Shown: positions 17,192 through 27,700, counted from the stretch's first letter. The stretch is 64,000 nucleotides of DNA from Hallella colorans (GCF_003096815.1 NZ_QENY01000014.1:23101-87100), one strand, 5' to 3'. The notes: generated from the sequence alone by a model not told the origin. Made by a program: numbers and translations.

Positions 17192-18010
17192 ATGAGCAAG
17201 AAACAGGTACTTCTGATAAATGATATAGCTGGATATGGCAAAGTGGCCACAGCGGCTATGCTGCCCATTCTTTCGTATATGGGCCACCCCACATACAACC
17301 TTCCCACGGCTTTGGTATCCAACACGTTGGACTACGGAAAATTCAATATTCTCGACACCACGGATTACATGGAGGGAGTTTTTCCGGTTTGGAAAGAGCT
17401 GGGCTTCAGGTTTGATGCTATTGCCACTGGCTTTATAGCGAGCACCCGTCAGGCTAAAATCGTCTCCACTTTTTGTAGAGAGCAGGCTGCCAATGGCACC
17501 ATCATCTATGTGGACCCTATAATGGGCGATGAAGGAAAATTGTATAATGGGGTCACCAAGGAAGCCATCCACAGCATGCGTGAAATGATAGGCGTGGCCG
17601 ACTTGATATTCCCCAATTATACCGAGGCGTGCTATCTCACAAGCACAACTTACTGTGCTGATGGTGTGAATGAGACGGAATCCAAACGTCTGCTCGACGC
17701 CCTGCATGATATGTGCGGCAAGTCTGTACTGATAACATCTATACCTGTGGATGGGCATCCGAGCGTGGTGGGATATAATCATCTTGATAATGGATATTTC
17801 ATGTTGCGTTACACGGAGATCCCTGTGCACTTTCCCGGTACGGGAGATATCTTCTCGGCTGTCTTGATAGGGCACCTACTCGAGGGCGACTCGCTGCGTG
17901 AAGCCACGCAGGTGGCCATGAACGCCGTGTTCAACCTCATCGATGCCAACAAGGAAAACGCTGACAAAAATCGCGGAATACCACTCGAGAACTTTCTGAA
18001 CACTATATAA
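17192..18010 (+). CDS. pdxY: Pyridoxamine/pyridoxal kinase
   Basis: 272 residues of the ribokinase-fold vitamin kinase group. It begins LLINDIAGYGKVATAAMLPIL, close to PdxY-type enzymes. It has YVDPIMGDEGKLY in the middle (ATP/Mg site) and the catalytic HFPGTGDIFSA near residue 212, in which the Asp of GTGD acts as base. It phosphorylates pyridoxal, pyridoxamine or pyridoxine for PLP salvage. The transporter gene follows after 23 bp (start 18034). The symbol is used for the family; PdxK-type activity cannot be excluded. Confidence 0.85.
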   Translation: MSKKQVLLINDIAGYGKVATAAMLPILSYMGHPTYNLPTALVSNTLDYGKFNILDTTDYMEGVFPVWKELGFRFDAIATGFIASTRQAKIVSTFCREQAANGTIIYVDPIMGDEGKLYNGVTKEAIHSMREMIGVADLIFPNYTEACYLTSTTYCADGVNETESKRLLDALHDMCGKSVLITSIPVDGHPSVVGYNHLDNGYFMLRYTEIPVHFPGTGDIFSAVLIGHLLEGDSLREATQVAMNAVFNLIDANKENADKNRGIPLENFLNTI

Positions 18011-18033
18011 TTTTCAGTTTGCACCCTTACATT

Positions 18034-19695
18034 ATGGATTGGGTTACATCTCTTTTTAGCACCCACTCGTCTGTACAGACGGTCATTGTGATATCACTGA
18101 TTATCGCTTTGGGGCTGGCTTTGGGCCGAATTAAGGTGATGGGCATATCGCTTGGTATAGCCTTTGTGTTTTTTATAGGTATTTTAGCAGGTCACATCGG
18201 ATTGACAGTGAACCTCGAAACACTCGATTTTATTGAGACGTTTGGGCTTGCCATGTTTGTGTATTGTTTGGGATTGCAGGTCGGTCCAAACTTTATTGGC
18301 TCGCTTCGGCATGAGGGCATGGAGCTTAATATGTGGAGCATGCTGGTCATTTTCGTGGGTACGGCGTTTGCCATGCTGCTTGTTCCACTCACTCATGTGA
18401 GTGTACCCAATATGATAGGATTGCTCTGTGGTGCCACCACCAATACCCCGGCGCTGGGTGCCGCGACGCAAGCCTTGGAACATATAGGCATTTCAAGTGG
18501 TAGCGCTGCGTTGGCCACGGCTGTCACTTATCCCCTCGGTGTAGTGGGAGTGATATTTGCGATGGTGTTCATGCGAAAGTTTTTTGTCAAACCTCGAGAC
18601 CTTGAGGTCTGCTCGCAAGATGAGGATAATCATACCCATATAGCCCAACTCACCGTTATTAATCCAGCTATTGAGGGTATGACAATACTCCAAATTGTGC
18701 AAATGTCGCGCTTGCGATTTATCATCTCACGCATATGGCGAAATGGAGAGGTGATTGTTCCTTTGGCAGACACGGTGATCAAGAAGAACGATTCGCTGCT
18801 CGTGGTCATGGAAAGAGACGATGAAAATGCGATAGTTTTGCTTTTTGGGCAGAAAGAAAAGAAAGACTGGAATGAGGATCAAATAGACTGGAATGCTATC
18901 GATTCGAAAGTGGAGAGCAGGGTTTGCGTGGTTACACGTCGTGGTCTCAATGGCAAACGGTTGGGCGAATTGCATATGCGACAGGTGTGTGGCGTTAATG
19001 TCAGCAGGGTGATACGTGGTGATATTAAATTGCTTGCCACCAACAGCCTACGTCTGCAATATGGTGATCGTGTCGCTGTGGTGGGCAAACATGATGACGT
19101 GGATAACGCGGAGCATTTCTTTGGAAACTCTGTCAAGACGCTCGAGGAACCTAACATCGGTAGTATATTCATAGGTATCATTCTCGGTTTGGCCATCGGA
19201 ACCATTCCTATTGCTGTCCCGGGCATGAGTATGCCCATCCGTTTGGGTATAGCAGGAGGTCCGATTATCATGGGCATCATTGTTGGTGCGCTGGGGCCTC
19301 GCATGCATTTCATATCTTACACCACGCGCTCGGCGAGCTTGATGCTGCGCAAACTCGGGTTGTCATTATATCTTGCTTGTCTTGGGCTTGACGCTGGCAA
19401 GGACTTTCTCGAGACAGTGGTCAGACCAGAAGGAATGCTTTGGGTAGGGCTTGGTTTCCTCATTACGGTGGTGCCAATAATTGTTGTAGGCCTCATCATC
19501 TTGAAGACTAAGAAGCTCGATTTTGGTAGCATTTGTGGCATTTTGTGTGGTAGTATGGCCAATCCTATGGCGCTAAGCTATGCCAATGACAGCATTGAGG
19601 GCGACACACCGAGTATATCTTACGCTACGGTGTACCCTTTGGGCATGTTTGTCCGTGTAGTCGTGGCGCAAATTTTAGTCACTTTTTTTGTTTGA
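18034..19695 (+). CDS. Putative transporter of the AspT/YidE/YbjL family
   Basis: About 553 residues from ATG 18034. The family layout is clear: an N-terminal membrane half (about 15-175, with GLALGRIKVMGISLGIAFVF and GLQVGPNF), two cytosolic TrkA-C/RCK-like domains (about 195-370), and a second homologous membrane half with LGLAIGTIPI and YLACLGLDAGKDFLE. Both halves carry the Gly-rich repeat ending in LCGATTNTPAL / LCGSMANPMAL. AspT itself exchanges aspartate for alanine; the substrate here is unknown. It is 23 bp downstream of the pyridoxal kinase gene. The frame also extends to a TTG at 18019, which is less likely. Confidence 0.85.
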   Translation: MDWVTSLFSTHSSVQTVIVISLIIALGLALGRIKVMGISLGIAFVFFIGILAGHIGLTVNLETLDFIETFGLAMFVYCLGLQVGPNFIGSLRHEGMELNMWSMLVIFVGTAFAMLLVPLTHVSVPNMIGLLCGATTNTPALGAATQALEHIGISSGSAALATAVTYPLGVVGVIFAMVFMRKFFVKPRDLEVCSQDEDNHTHIAQLTVINPAIEGMTILQIVQMSRLRFIISRIWRNGEVIVPLADTVIKKNDSLLVVMERDDENAIVLLFGQKEKKDWNEDQIDWNAIDSKVESRVCVVTRRGLNGKRLGELHMRQVCGVNVSRVIRGDIKLLATNSLRLQYGDRVAVVGKHDDVDNAEHFFGNSVKTLEEPNIGSIFIGIILGLAIGTIPIAVPGMSMPIRLGIAGGPIIMGIIVGALGPRMHFISYTTRSASLMLRKLGLSLYLACLGLDAGKDFLETVVRPEGMLWVGLGFLITVVPIIVVGLIILKTKKLDFGSICGILCGSMANPMALSYANDSIEGDTPSISYATVYPLGMFVRVVVAQILVTFFV

Positions 19696-19704
19696 TTTTC
19701 TGGT

Positions 19705-20892
19705 TTAGAATGGAGCCGGAATGGAAAATACCATCCGTCTTCCAGTGCTTGGATGCTTGAAAACAAGGCGCTCAGCATGTAGGTACAGGCGATTTGCATG
19801 TTGCCCATAAAGATCATCTCCCTTGATAGGATTGTTCAATCCATCACGATGGGCGCAGTGCACGCGAAGCTGATGGGTTCGACCGGTTAGGGGATATAAG
19901 GCCACACGATAGCTGTCGATGCGTTCGAAATGGGTTGTGGCTGCCTTGCCGTGTTGCCAATCTACTATTTGTCTGGGACGATCCATAAGGTCGGGACGCA
20001 GCGGAAGGCTTATTTTTCCTGTGGCTTGGGTCAAGGGTTTGCTTAGTATGGCTACATATCGCTTACTAATCTGTCGTTTGGCAAATTGCGCTTGAAGGTT
20101 CAAATAGGCTTGCATGCTTTTGGCAACCACCATCAATCCGCTCGTGGCCATATCCAATCTATGTGCGATGAGAGGGCCAGTGGTGTCAGGGTAGCGTTGT
20201 CTTATCAAGTTATAGACATTCTCTTGTTGGCTTTTTCCCGGTACGGCGAGCATGCCGGCCGGCTTGTTTACCACGCAAATGTCTTCATCATCATAAATTG
20301 TTTCTAAGCTGTGGTGCCTTTCCTCTTCCAATGCGTTAGGTGCCACCTCGATGCCTTGAAGCATCCAGTGTAGCAAGGGTTTGCACTTGCCATGACATGC
20401 CGGATAGCATCCCAAATGATGGCGAACCTCGCCACGTAGGCTCTTTCCCCACCAAAACATAGCCATGCTAATGGGGATCAGACCGTGCTTAAAAGCGTAT
20501 TGTAAAAGTTTGGGCTCGCAACACTCGCCGGTTCCGGCAGGTGGGAGGGTGTTTTTAGAATTTGATGTGCTGTCAATGGTGCCCGAAAGCTGACATTTTT
20601 GGAATATCTCTATCAAGTCTTGCTTTTCTCCTCTTCCATTCTGCATTACGAATTGGCGAAACAACCATGTCTGCAAAGCGTCGCTCTTTTGCCTGCGTAA
20701 AGTCTTCAATGAGGCTATTTTTTTAGCTTTTTGACTTTCGTAGGCCTCAAACTTTTCACGCTTTAGTCGCATCTTCAGCTTCCAGCGATGTAGCTCGGCG
20801 TTCTCAAATTGACGACGACGAATGTACGCCTCCTCATCCTCGTCTGCCTTTCGCCCCTTGAAATATACGGGCTGGTGGGCATTCTCCAACAT
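19705..20892 (-). CDS. RluA-family pseudouridine synthase, catalytic part (3' part of a frameshifted gene)
   Basis: 395 residues in this frame. Residues 1-110 are a charged helical/coiled-coil region. A Cys motif region (AGTGECCEPKLLQYAF ... CYPACHGKC) follows, then the RluA synthase domain from about 195: DDEDICVVNKPAGMLAVPG, IAHRLDMATSGLMVVAK with the catalytic Asp in HRLD, and RTHQLRVHCAH. It isomerises uridine in rRNA or tRNA. The normal Bacteroidales protein is longer and includes the segment encoded in another frame at 20775-21344. The ATG at 20892 is therefore probably internal, after a one-base loss in the C4 run at 20907-20910. Confidence 0.8.
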   Translation of the reverse strand: MLENAHQPVYFKGRKADEDEEAYIRRRQFENAELHRWKLKMRLKREKFEAYESQKAKKIASLKTLRRQKSDALQTWLFRQFVMQNGRGEKQDLIEIFQKCQLSGTIDSTSNSKNTLPPAGTGECCEPKLLQYAFKHGLIPISMAMFWWGKSLRGEVRHHLGCYPACHGKCKPLLHWMLQGIEVAPNALEEERHHSLETIYDDEDICVVNKPAGMLAVPGKSQQENVYNLIRQRYPDTTGPLIAHRLDMATSGLMVVAKSMQAYLNLQAQFAKRQISKRYVAILSKPLTQATGKISLPLRPDLMDRPRQIVDWQHGKAATTHFERIDSYRVALYPLTGRTHQLRVHCAHRDGLNNPIKGDDLYGQHANRLYLHAERLVFKHPSTGRRMVFSIPAPF

Positions 20893-21344
20893 TTCTTCCC
20901 ACTTAAGGGGCGTGGCATCGCGTCTATGTCATGGCTTAAACTTACAATTTCAGCCTCTTCACGCTTGAAAAATCCATCCGGTTCAAGATAATCAAACACT
21001 GCCGGCACAAATTCGTCCCAATCGCTTCGCCCACATATTTGTCCGCTATATCCCGCAAGATAATACAGTTTTTTGTCGCCGCGAACGTTGCTTGTTGTTG
21101 CTGTGGTAGTGGAATTTTTGACAACAAGCACGCCGAACATCTTGCCTTGAGCTATTTCTTGCTTAAAATCAGGATTGACCTGATGAGACGCGAAGCGTTG
21201 GTTTTCGGTATCTGAAAGATAGGCGGCCAACTCATCTATCGCTTTTTGGCTTAATGGATCGGGCTGATAATAAAAAGGGTTGTTCAAGCATTTGGGCACC
21301 TCACCATCATAATGCAGACGATGTAACAATGAATTGTTTTTCAA
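20775..21344 (-). pseudogene. N-terminal part of the same RluA-family protein, separated by a frameshift
   Basis: This frame starts with MKNNSLLHRLHYDGEVPKCL and includes GKMFGVLVVKN, LYYLAGYSGQICGR and FVPAVFDYLEPDGFF, which resemble the N-terminal domain of long Bacteroidales RluA-like proteins. After residue about 145 (DAMPRP) the downstream codons lose sense (basic, no family resemblance), whereas the other frame continues with LKWEEMLENAH. Adding one C to the four-C run (minus strand, 20910-20907) joins both frames into one protein of about 540 residues. This is either a real frameshift mutation or a sequencing error. Confidence 0.7.
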
Positions 21345-21414
21345 TGTAATATGGTAATAATTGGAAAGTATGACTTAAAAAGCCCATAAAAGGTGTTTTT
21401 ATTTCCATCGAAGA

Positions 21415-22338
21415 CTATTCATCGTCTATCAATCCAAGTTGAATAAACTCATCCATCAGTGGCTGGGCTAATACTTTTGCGTCAGGATGCGGCACGCCTG
21501 TGACACCTAAAGAGCGTAGCTCGAAGAAGTGTTTCCAGTCTGATACGAATGCCGTGTGCACCAATTCGGTGTTGGTGTCAAGAGGCAATATGGCCCTTGC
21601 TTCCTGAGGTTTACAGCCTGCGGCGGTCAGGTTCATATATGCTTTTTCAGCGGCAAGGTTAGCGAAAGTCCAATTTTCAAGTTTTGTCGCGGTGCCACTG
21701 TAAACTTTCTCGAAGAGCGAAGGCAATTGTTCCGTCGAACAATTCGGTGTGGAAAGATCTTGTTCTTTGATGAGTTCGGCTATCCACACTGGAATGTTGA
21801 CAGTGATTTCGTTGCCAAATTTGTCTTTGGCGTAGTTGCAATAGCGGGTGCTTTGTTCTGCCATCGAATTGGCTCTGTGACGGTTAAACTCTCTCGTTGT
21901 GCCAATTTGAGTGGTAAAATGTACTGTCACGCGACGTTCGTGATAAGTTTGCGGCTCACTCAAGAACTCAAGGTCGCCCATCCAATCATTTTCCGAGAGC
22001 ACACGTAGATTGGTTGTCACGTAATATTTGCCATCTTTGGCCACCACCCTTGAAAATGCGTTTTTTTCGTAGCGAAGCCAAGGTTTGGGGCTCGTTGACC
22101 GCCGGGCGTGTGGCATTTCATTGTCAAATTCTTGAAAAAACAGATATACTGTGCCATGCTCTAACATGGCCGTATGTTTGCTTTTGATCATTTTTTCCAC
22201 AAATGGGCGAGCTGATTTCTCATTGGCATGGCTTTCACTCTTGTAGCAAACACGCCCCGCGCGCTCTATTTGACGATATATACCGTCGGCTCCACTGTCT
22301 TGAAGCCATATCTCAAAAGATGGATTTTCTATTTTCAT
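21415..22338 (-). CDS. thyX: Flavin-dependent thymidylate synthase
   Basis: 307 residues. The ThyX signature RHRx7S is present as RHRANSMAEQS (153-163). Also family-like are HTAMLEHGTVYLFFQ near the N-terminus and ARAILPLDTNTELVHTAF toward the C-terminus. It makes dTMP from dUMP with methylene-THF, FAD and NADPH. No thyA was seen in the window. It is divergent from the Fur-family gene, and a TATCTTTG box lies 29 bp upstream of its start. Confidence 0.95.
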   Translation of the reverse strand: MKIENPSFEIWLQDSGADGIYRQIERAGRVCYKSESHANEKSARPFVEKMIKSKHTAMLEHGTVYLFFQEFDNEMPHARRSTSPKPWLRYEKNAFSRVVAKDGKYYVTTNLRVLSENDWMGDLEFLSEPQTYHERRVTVHFTTQIGTTREFNRHRANSMAEQSTRYCNYAKDKFGNEITVNIPVWIAELIKEQDLSTPNCSTEQLPSLFEKVYSGTATKLENWTFANLAAEKAYMNLTAAGCKPQEARAILPLDTNTELVHTAFVSDWKHFFELRSLGVTGVPHPDAKVLAQPLMDEFIQLGLIDDE

Positions 22339-22366
22339 AGAATGGATTATTCAGAGGTTTGTAATG

Positions 22367-22426
22367 CAAAGATAGCTATTTTAACGTGACGAAATGGTCT
22401 AAAAAGTTTTTTTATTCGTATTTTTG
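22367..22426. promoter_or_regulatory. Divergent promoter boxes, thyX / Fur-family gene
   Basis: On the minus strand TATCTTTG (22374-22367) for thyX; on the plus strand TATTTTTG (22419-22426) for the Fur-family gene, 9 bp before its ATG. The short leader of the latter is typical here. No clear palindromic Fur-type operator was found between them. Confidence 0.5.
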
Positions 22427-22434
22427 CATTTGTT

Positions 22435-22866
22435 ATGAACGAATCTGCATGCGTTGAACTATTACAGAAACATGCCATCAAGCCCACCAGCAACCGCATC
22501 GTGGTGCTCAAGGCACTGGCCCATGAGGAACGCCCCGTGTCTGTTTCCGAATTGGAAAATACCATTTTGACGATTGATAAAAGTGGTATTTTTCGTACGC
22601 TCATGCTTTTCAAGGAGCGCCATTTGGTACATTCGTTAGAGGATGGGAATGGTGGTGTGAGGTACGAGTTGTGCTTAAGCCACGACGAAGACGAGGACGA
22701 CGATGTGCATGTACATTTTTTTTGCGAGCGCTGCGGACAAGTATATTGCCTGCACGACATTCCTATTCCTGCCGTCGAATTGCCCGATGGCTTCTCTGTT
22801 GCAACCATCAACTACATGGTCAAGGGCGTTTGCCCATCCTGTGCGCGTGAGGAGGATAGCTTGTAG
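22435..22866 (+). CDS. Fur-family metal-dependent transcriptional repressor
   Basis: 143 residues, normal for Fur/Zur/PerR. An N-terminal winged helix (about 10-80) contains the family-like TSNRIVVLKAL and DKSGIFRTLMLF. The C-terminal dimer/metal domain has HVHFFCERCGQVYCL (about 92-106) and CPSC (about 135-138), the two CxxC zinc pairs; an acidic run DEDEDDD precedes the His site. Which metal or signal it senses is not predictable. The mutY start codon directly follows the stop codon, so the two are co-transcribed. Confidence 0.88.
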   Translation: MNESACVELLQKHAIKPTSNRIVVLKALAHEERPVSVSELENTILTIDKSGIFRTLMLFKERHLVHSLEDGNGGVRYELCLSHDEDEDDDVHVHFFCERCGQVYCLHDIPIPAVELPDGFSVATINYMVKGVCPSCAREEDSL

Positions 22867-23952
22867 ATGGCTCCTTCCCAATTTGCCCAAGTGTTGCTCG
22901 ATTGGTATTCACGGCACGGTCGCGACCTGCCGTGGCGTCAAACGCGCGACCCATACGCCATTTGGCTGAGCGAAATCATTCTTCAACAGACGCGTATTAG
23001 CCAAGGTACGGCTTATTGGGAACGTTTCATGAGCGAGTATCCCACGGTCGAGGCGTTAGCGTCTGCGTCTGAAGACGAGGTGTTGAAGTTGTGGCAAGGT
23101 TTGGGTTATTACAGTAGGGCGCGCAATTTGCACCATGCTGCCAAGCAGTTAGTACACTTGGGCTATTTCCCAAAATCGTTAGACGAGATAAGAAAACTCA
23201 AGGGAGTGGGCGAATATACGGCTGCGGCCATTGCCGCTTTTGCGTTTGACAATCCTGTGGCAGCCGTCGATGGCAATTTCTATCGTGTGTTGGCGCGTGT
23301 GTTTGGCATAGATACGCCTATCAACTCCACGGCTGGAAAAAAGCTTTTTAAGGCGTTGGCTGAACAGGTTGTCACTCATCCCGAGGTCAACGCGGCTATC
23401 ATGGACTTTGGTGCCATGCAATGCACGCCACAAAATCCGGACTGCGTTACATGCCCAATTGTAGACCAATGCGATGCCGTTCGGCAGGGACGGGTGGACG
23501 AGTTGCCCGTGAAGCTCAAGACGGTAAAGGTGAGAACGCGCCGCATGACCTATGTTTACATACGTTGCAATGGGCAAACAGCCATTCGTCAGCGTGGCAA
23601 AGGCGATATATGGCAAGGATTGTGGGAACCCTATTTGTATGCTGACGTTATGACTGCCAATGGGGATGACGACAAAAAACGTAAATGCTTGTCTAAAGAA
23701 AAGGTGTTTTCCATATCTTCAATGGGTTTTAATTCCGCTTGGAAACCCATTGCCCTGTCTGTCAAGCATGTGCTGACACATCGTATTATTCTGTCCGATT
23801 TTTATCTTTGGGAGCCAGAACGACGCCCCGTTTTGCCGGCAGAATATGTTTGGATAGATGAGCAAAATCTTGACAACTATGCCATTTCACGCTTGTTCCA
23901 ACTATTATTAGAACGTCTATCAATCCGTGATAGCGCCACCGATGCATCATGA
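22867..23952 (+). CDS. mutY: A/G-specific adenine glycosylase
   Basis: 361 residues. The N-terminal HhH-GPD domain has LPWRQTRDPYAIWLSEIILQ with the catalytic Glu, the hairpin LKGVGEYTAAAI, and the catalytic Asp in AAVDGNFYRVLARVF. The iron-sulfur loop has the proper spacing C-x6-C-x2-C-x5-C (CTPQNPDCVTCPIVDQC). The C-terminal NUDIX-like domain starts about 225 (MTYVYIRCN) and recognises 8-oxoG. It removes A paired with 8-oxoG. It follows the Fur-family gene without a gap. Confidence 0.95.
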   Translation: MAPSQFAQVLLDWYSRHGRDLPWRQTRDPYAIWLSEIILQQTRISQGTAYWERFMSEYPTVEALASASEDEVLKLWQGLGYYSRARNLHHAAKQLVHLGYFPKSLDEIRKLKGVGEYTAAAIAAFAFDNPVAAVDGNFYRVLARVFGIDTPINSTAGKKLFKALAEQVVTHPEVNAAIMDFGAMQCTPQNPDCVTCPIVDQCDAVRQGRVDELPVKLKTVKVRTRRMTYVYIRCNGQTAIRQRGKGDIWQGLWEPYLYADVMTANGDDDKKRKCLSKEKVFSISSMGFNSAWKPIALSVKHVLTHRIILSDFYLWEPERRPVLPAEYVWIDEQNLDNYAISRLFQLLLERLSIRDSATDAS

Positions 23953-24014
23953 CCGTGTCCTGATTTTCTTTTTTATGTGTAAATTATTGATACCAAACGA
24001 TACCAAATAAATAA

Positions 24015-24049
24015 GAAAGCCTGAGACTGACATGCAGTCTCAGGCTTTC
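24015..24049. terminator. Terminator between mutY and the outer-membrane protein gene
   Basis: Perfect 15-bp stem GAAAGCCTGAGACTG / CAGTCTCAGGCTTTC with a 5-nt loop. On the minus strand it is followed by TTATTTATTT, so it mainly serves the 24094-24693 gene; it may also stop mutY transcripts. Confidence 0.8.
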
Positions 24050-24093
24050 CGCTATATGTTTAACAACGGTTTGTTGTCTTTGTCTCGTAGGAC

Positions 24094-24693
24094 TTATAGC
24101 TCAAATTTATAACCCAATGTGAACTGGAATACGCTGTTTTTAGTGTCTGAGTTTTCAAACACTTTGGTTACACCGAAGTTGTAACGAGCGTCAAGAACAA
24201 AGTTGCTATACTCATAAGAGAGACCTACCGGAATTGAGACGTCTACGCTTTTGGCTTTCATGTCAAAAGATTTAGAGGCGTCGCCCAGTACGGTATTTGC
24301 CTTGAAGTCGTTCTTGCTGTTCACTTTGAAACCCGGTTGCACACCTAATTTAACGGCCAAACCATTTACTACATATACATTGCACATAATAGGCACGTTC
24401 ACATAATCCACCTTGTTAGTGTTGGTTATGCTATTTTTGCCTTGTGTTACAGTGGTTTTGTTGCCTTGCATAGAGTAAAGAGCGCCAGCCGAAAGTGACA
24501 CAATGTCTGTGAGCTGATACTCAAGTTCTGCGCCAGCTGCCACGCCATAACGTGGGTCGGCTTTGTCATAATTAGTCAATGCGGCCACATTCAAACCCAC
24601 TTTAGGCTGAATGGTAACGGTTCCTACTTCATGTTGAGCATAGCCTGCAACAGAAGCGAGCATGACTACAGCTGATAAAATAATTTTTTTCAT
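24094..24693 (-). CDS. Outer-membrane beta-barrel protein (porin-like)
   Basis: About 199 residues from the Met at 24693. Signal peptide MKKIILSAVVMLASVAGYAQ, then alternating short strands with Gly/Tyr turns: VTIQPKVGLNVAALTN, AGAELEYQLTDIVSLSAGALY, YVNVPIMCNVYV, GLAVKLGVQPGFKV, and a last strand FQFTLGYKFEL ending in an aromatic-aliphatic pattern typical of barrel C-termini. This is the OmpX/PorT-like small barrel fold common in Bacteroidales; function unknown. An in-frame start 42 bp further upstream would place charged residues before the signal peptide and is less likely. It is monocistronic. Confidence 0.8.
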   Translation of the reverse strand: MKKIILSAVVMLASVAGYAQHEVGTVTIQPKVGLNVAALTNYDKADPRYGVAAGAELEYQLTDIVSLSAGALYSMQGNKTTVTQGKNSITNTNKVDYVNVPIMCNVYVVNGLAVKLGVQPGFKVNSKNDFKANTVLGDASKSFDMKAKSVDVSIPVGLSYEYSNFVLDARYNFGVTKVFENSDTKNSVFQFTLGYKFEL

Positions 24694-24768
24694 AATGTAA
24701 CGGTTTAAAAATACCTTAATGATTTTTCCTTGCAAATGTAAGTGTTTTTCCGCAATGGCCGTTTATTT

Positions 24769-27700
24769 TTAAATAATTTTTTCCGAAATTGTAGGTTTAT
24801 ACTCCCTTATATAACATTTTTTTTGTTTTGAATAGTCTATTATTCGCTTAAAAACTACATTCTCGCCAAGGATGCTTGGATTGCCTACAAGCACCAATTG
24901 TTTGCGCGCTCGCGTCAGCGCCACGTTTAGCTTTCGGTCTATGGTATGTCCGTTTTCTTCAAAAACATTAGCTGTGAGAAAGTCCAGTTGATAACGTTGC
25001 TGTATTGTGAAAGAGTAGATTATAACATCTCGCTGTGAGCCTTGGTAGCGTTCCACGGTGTCAATGCTTATTTTTTCCAAATCGGCTATACCCATTTTTT
25101 CTATCTCTCTGCGTATCATCGCTATCTGGTTGCGGTAAGGAACGATCACGCCCACCGTCTTGTCAGGGTCAAAACCTGTATCCGCAAATCGGTGTATGCG
25201 TCTTAGCAGGTCGGCCACGATGTGCGCTTCTATTGTGTTCACTTTGTCGGAGATGTCAGGTCGCCTGCAAAAACCAGAAGCAATGAACAACACCCGATGC
25301 TGCTTCAGCATGTCGTCTACGCTATCTTCGGATGGCAATTTATAATCGATTGTTGTGGCTAATTGATGCCTTAAAGGCACAGGCCGCAGCTGTTCGTCAA
25401 AGTAAAACTCCTTGGTTGGGAACTCGGCTATGTCCGGGTGCATGCGCCCTTGCAACTGTAGCACACCCATAAATGCCGTCCGCCCACTCTTCTTCTCTAT
25501 ATTTATGAGCCTTTCGAATAGGCTGTTCTTGCAGTTTGTCAGGCATATCTCATGCAGCTCCGGTTCACTTACGGTAGCTTGTACATCGTTTTGCCGCACC
25601 ACGGCCGGCAGCTGTTTGTAGTCGCCGACGAGTACAAATTTGTCAATGTCGCAAATGTCGCTTGCCGTTTTGCCGGTCGTCCCGCCGTGCCCGGCTAACA
25701 ATCCGATGATGTTTGGTTCCAAAATCTGCGAGCTTTCGTCTACCAATGCCAGCGTAAAATGTTTCAAGCCGAAAATGAACGGCCTGGCCTGAAGCGTTGA
25801 TGTCGTGCCCACCACCACGCGCGCGTTTACCAAAGTGGCCTTCATCTCGTTTAATAGAGGTTTCTCGCCCACGGCATTGGGAATGAGGTGAGCCTCGAAT
25901 TGCGGCGCGCAGCTCAACTCGCTGCCAACGCGAAGAAAATCGATGCCTGCGTCCACAAGCATGTCGCAAATCTCGTCCACGGCGCGATTTGTATATGCAA
26001 GTAGCAACACTGCGCTCGATTTGTTGGCCAGTTCCTCCTCAACCATGAATCTTAACGCTCTGCTTGTCTTGCCTGTGCCGGGTGGGCCCACCAACAAAAA
26101 ATAGTCTTGCGCCTGCTTCACTTTGAGCAATAGGGGGTCGAGTATAGGGTCGTAGCTACGCGACAGCGACAGCGAGGTGTCGCGTCGGGGTTCGCGTTGC
26201 CCCAACAGCAAAGCCTTGCGGTGGTCGGCCGAGGTTACAAACTCGTATAGCGCGCGTATGGCCGAGCTGCTGCCAACGTCGCTGTTGCCATGCTCTATGC
26301 ACCATGCGAAGCGTTGTTCAGGCCGGGCATCCTCTTCGTTGGAGAGTGTCAGGTCGGAATAAGGCAGGTGGTTAAAGATGTGTTTGTTCTGCTGTCCGTC
26401 GCTCAATTTTACTGTTAGCTTGTTAGCATGTATGTCAGCCAGCCCACCTTTGAAAACCAATGCCTTCCGGATGTCTGGCTCTTCGTTTTGTGGATAGGCA
26501 TAGAGCCATACCATATCACCGCGTCTAAAATTGGGCAGAAAGCCCTCGTCTTGTTCGGGTATGGCCAAAGTGATAAGGTCGTAGCTGTCGTTGCCTTTAG
26601 GTTGTCCACTCTTCACCTTGTTTATAACAGTAAGGTTGGTATAGATATTTCCAGTTTCTTTTTTCTCCGCGAGTGGCATGTTCCACAAGTTGGCCACGCT
26701 GTTGCCCGAGCCTTCACATACGCCCACTTTGGATAACAGGCTTTCGAGAATTACAAATTGCATCATCCTGCAAAAATAAGCGTGTTCCAATGGTTGCATT
26801 TGTTGCAGTGGCAACAGTGTATTTTCAAGTTGTGGCCGTAGGTATCTGTCATAGAAAAAGTCTTGCCTGCCTGCTGTGTTCAGGTTGTCTACGCTAAGCG
26901 TTGGCAATATGTGCCGCATGCCGTTATGAGCGATGTCAAACTCCAGTGCCACGGCCTCATTGCGAAAGCGTACGGCCTTGTAGAACAGTTCCATGAGGTT
27001 TTTCACTTTTATCAACCCGTTCGGCAACTCAAATTTAGAGTAAAGCAGTTGTATATCGCGTTTCGAGTTGGGAGATATGGTATAGAGAATGCTGTTGTAG
27101 AGTAGCAGCTGTACGTAATGTTTCTCAATATGTTGACCTCCGTATTGGTTTTTGGTGCCACGTTCCAAAAAGATGTTTCGCCCCGACTTCTGCTCCACCA
27201 ACAGTTTCAGGTCAGTGGTCATGAGGTCCACTCGTCCTTGCAATCCAAACTTTTCACAGATAAGCGAAGGCTCAAGGATGGCTTTCTTGAGGTTGTGTCT
27301 ATTTTCTATCTCTGCCACTATCTGTTTTAGGTTACGCATTTGCGTCATGGCGTCCTGTTTGAATTTTGTGGCCTTAAAATCTTGGCAGATACTGTATTCC
27401 ACGGCGTTTTTCGTAAAATTTTTCACCAAAGTGCTGGCGAAGTCAGCTTCTCGGTTACTGATAATGTCGTCAAGCGCGTTGCTGGCAAAATTGCCCAACA
27501 AGATGGGTTGGCTGACAAGGCGTGGTTTCAATCGGTTTATCAGATAGAGCAATGGGTGGTGTCCATAATCCTCAAAGCATGCCGCGATGCTGCTGATGTC
27601 TATCAGGCAGTCGGGTTCCATCACGATTAGTTGTGGCGTGATGGCGTCTCCATCCACGTGGCATCCTATCAAATTGAGCTGCATGTGCTTTCGCAGTATG

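Noticed and set aside
17138..17875. 245-codon open frame on the minus strand
   Set aside because: Antisense to the pyridoxal kinase gene, whose family motifs are clear.
20901..20915. Programmed -1 frameshift site in the RluA-family gene
   Set aside because: The sequence CGCCCCTTAAG does not form an X-XXY-YYZ heptamer and no stimulatory hairpin was seen; a plain indel is simpler.
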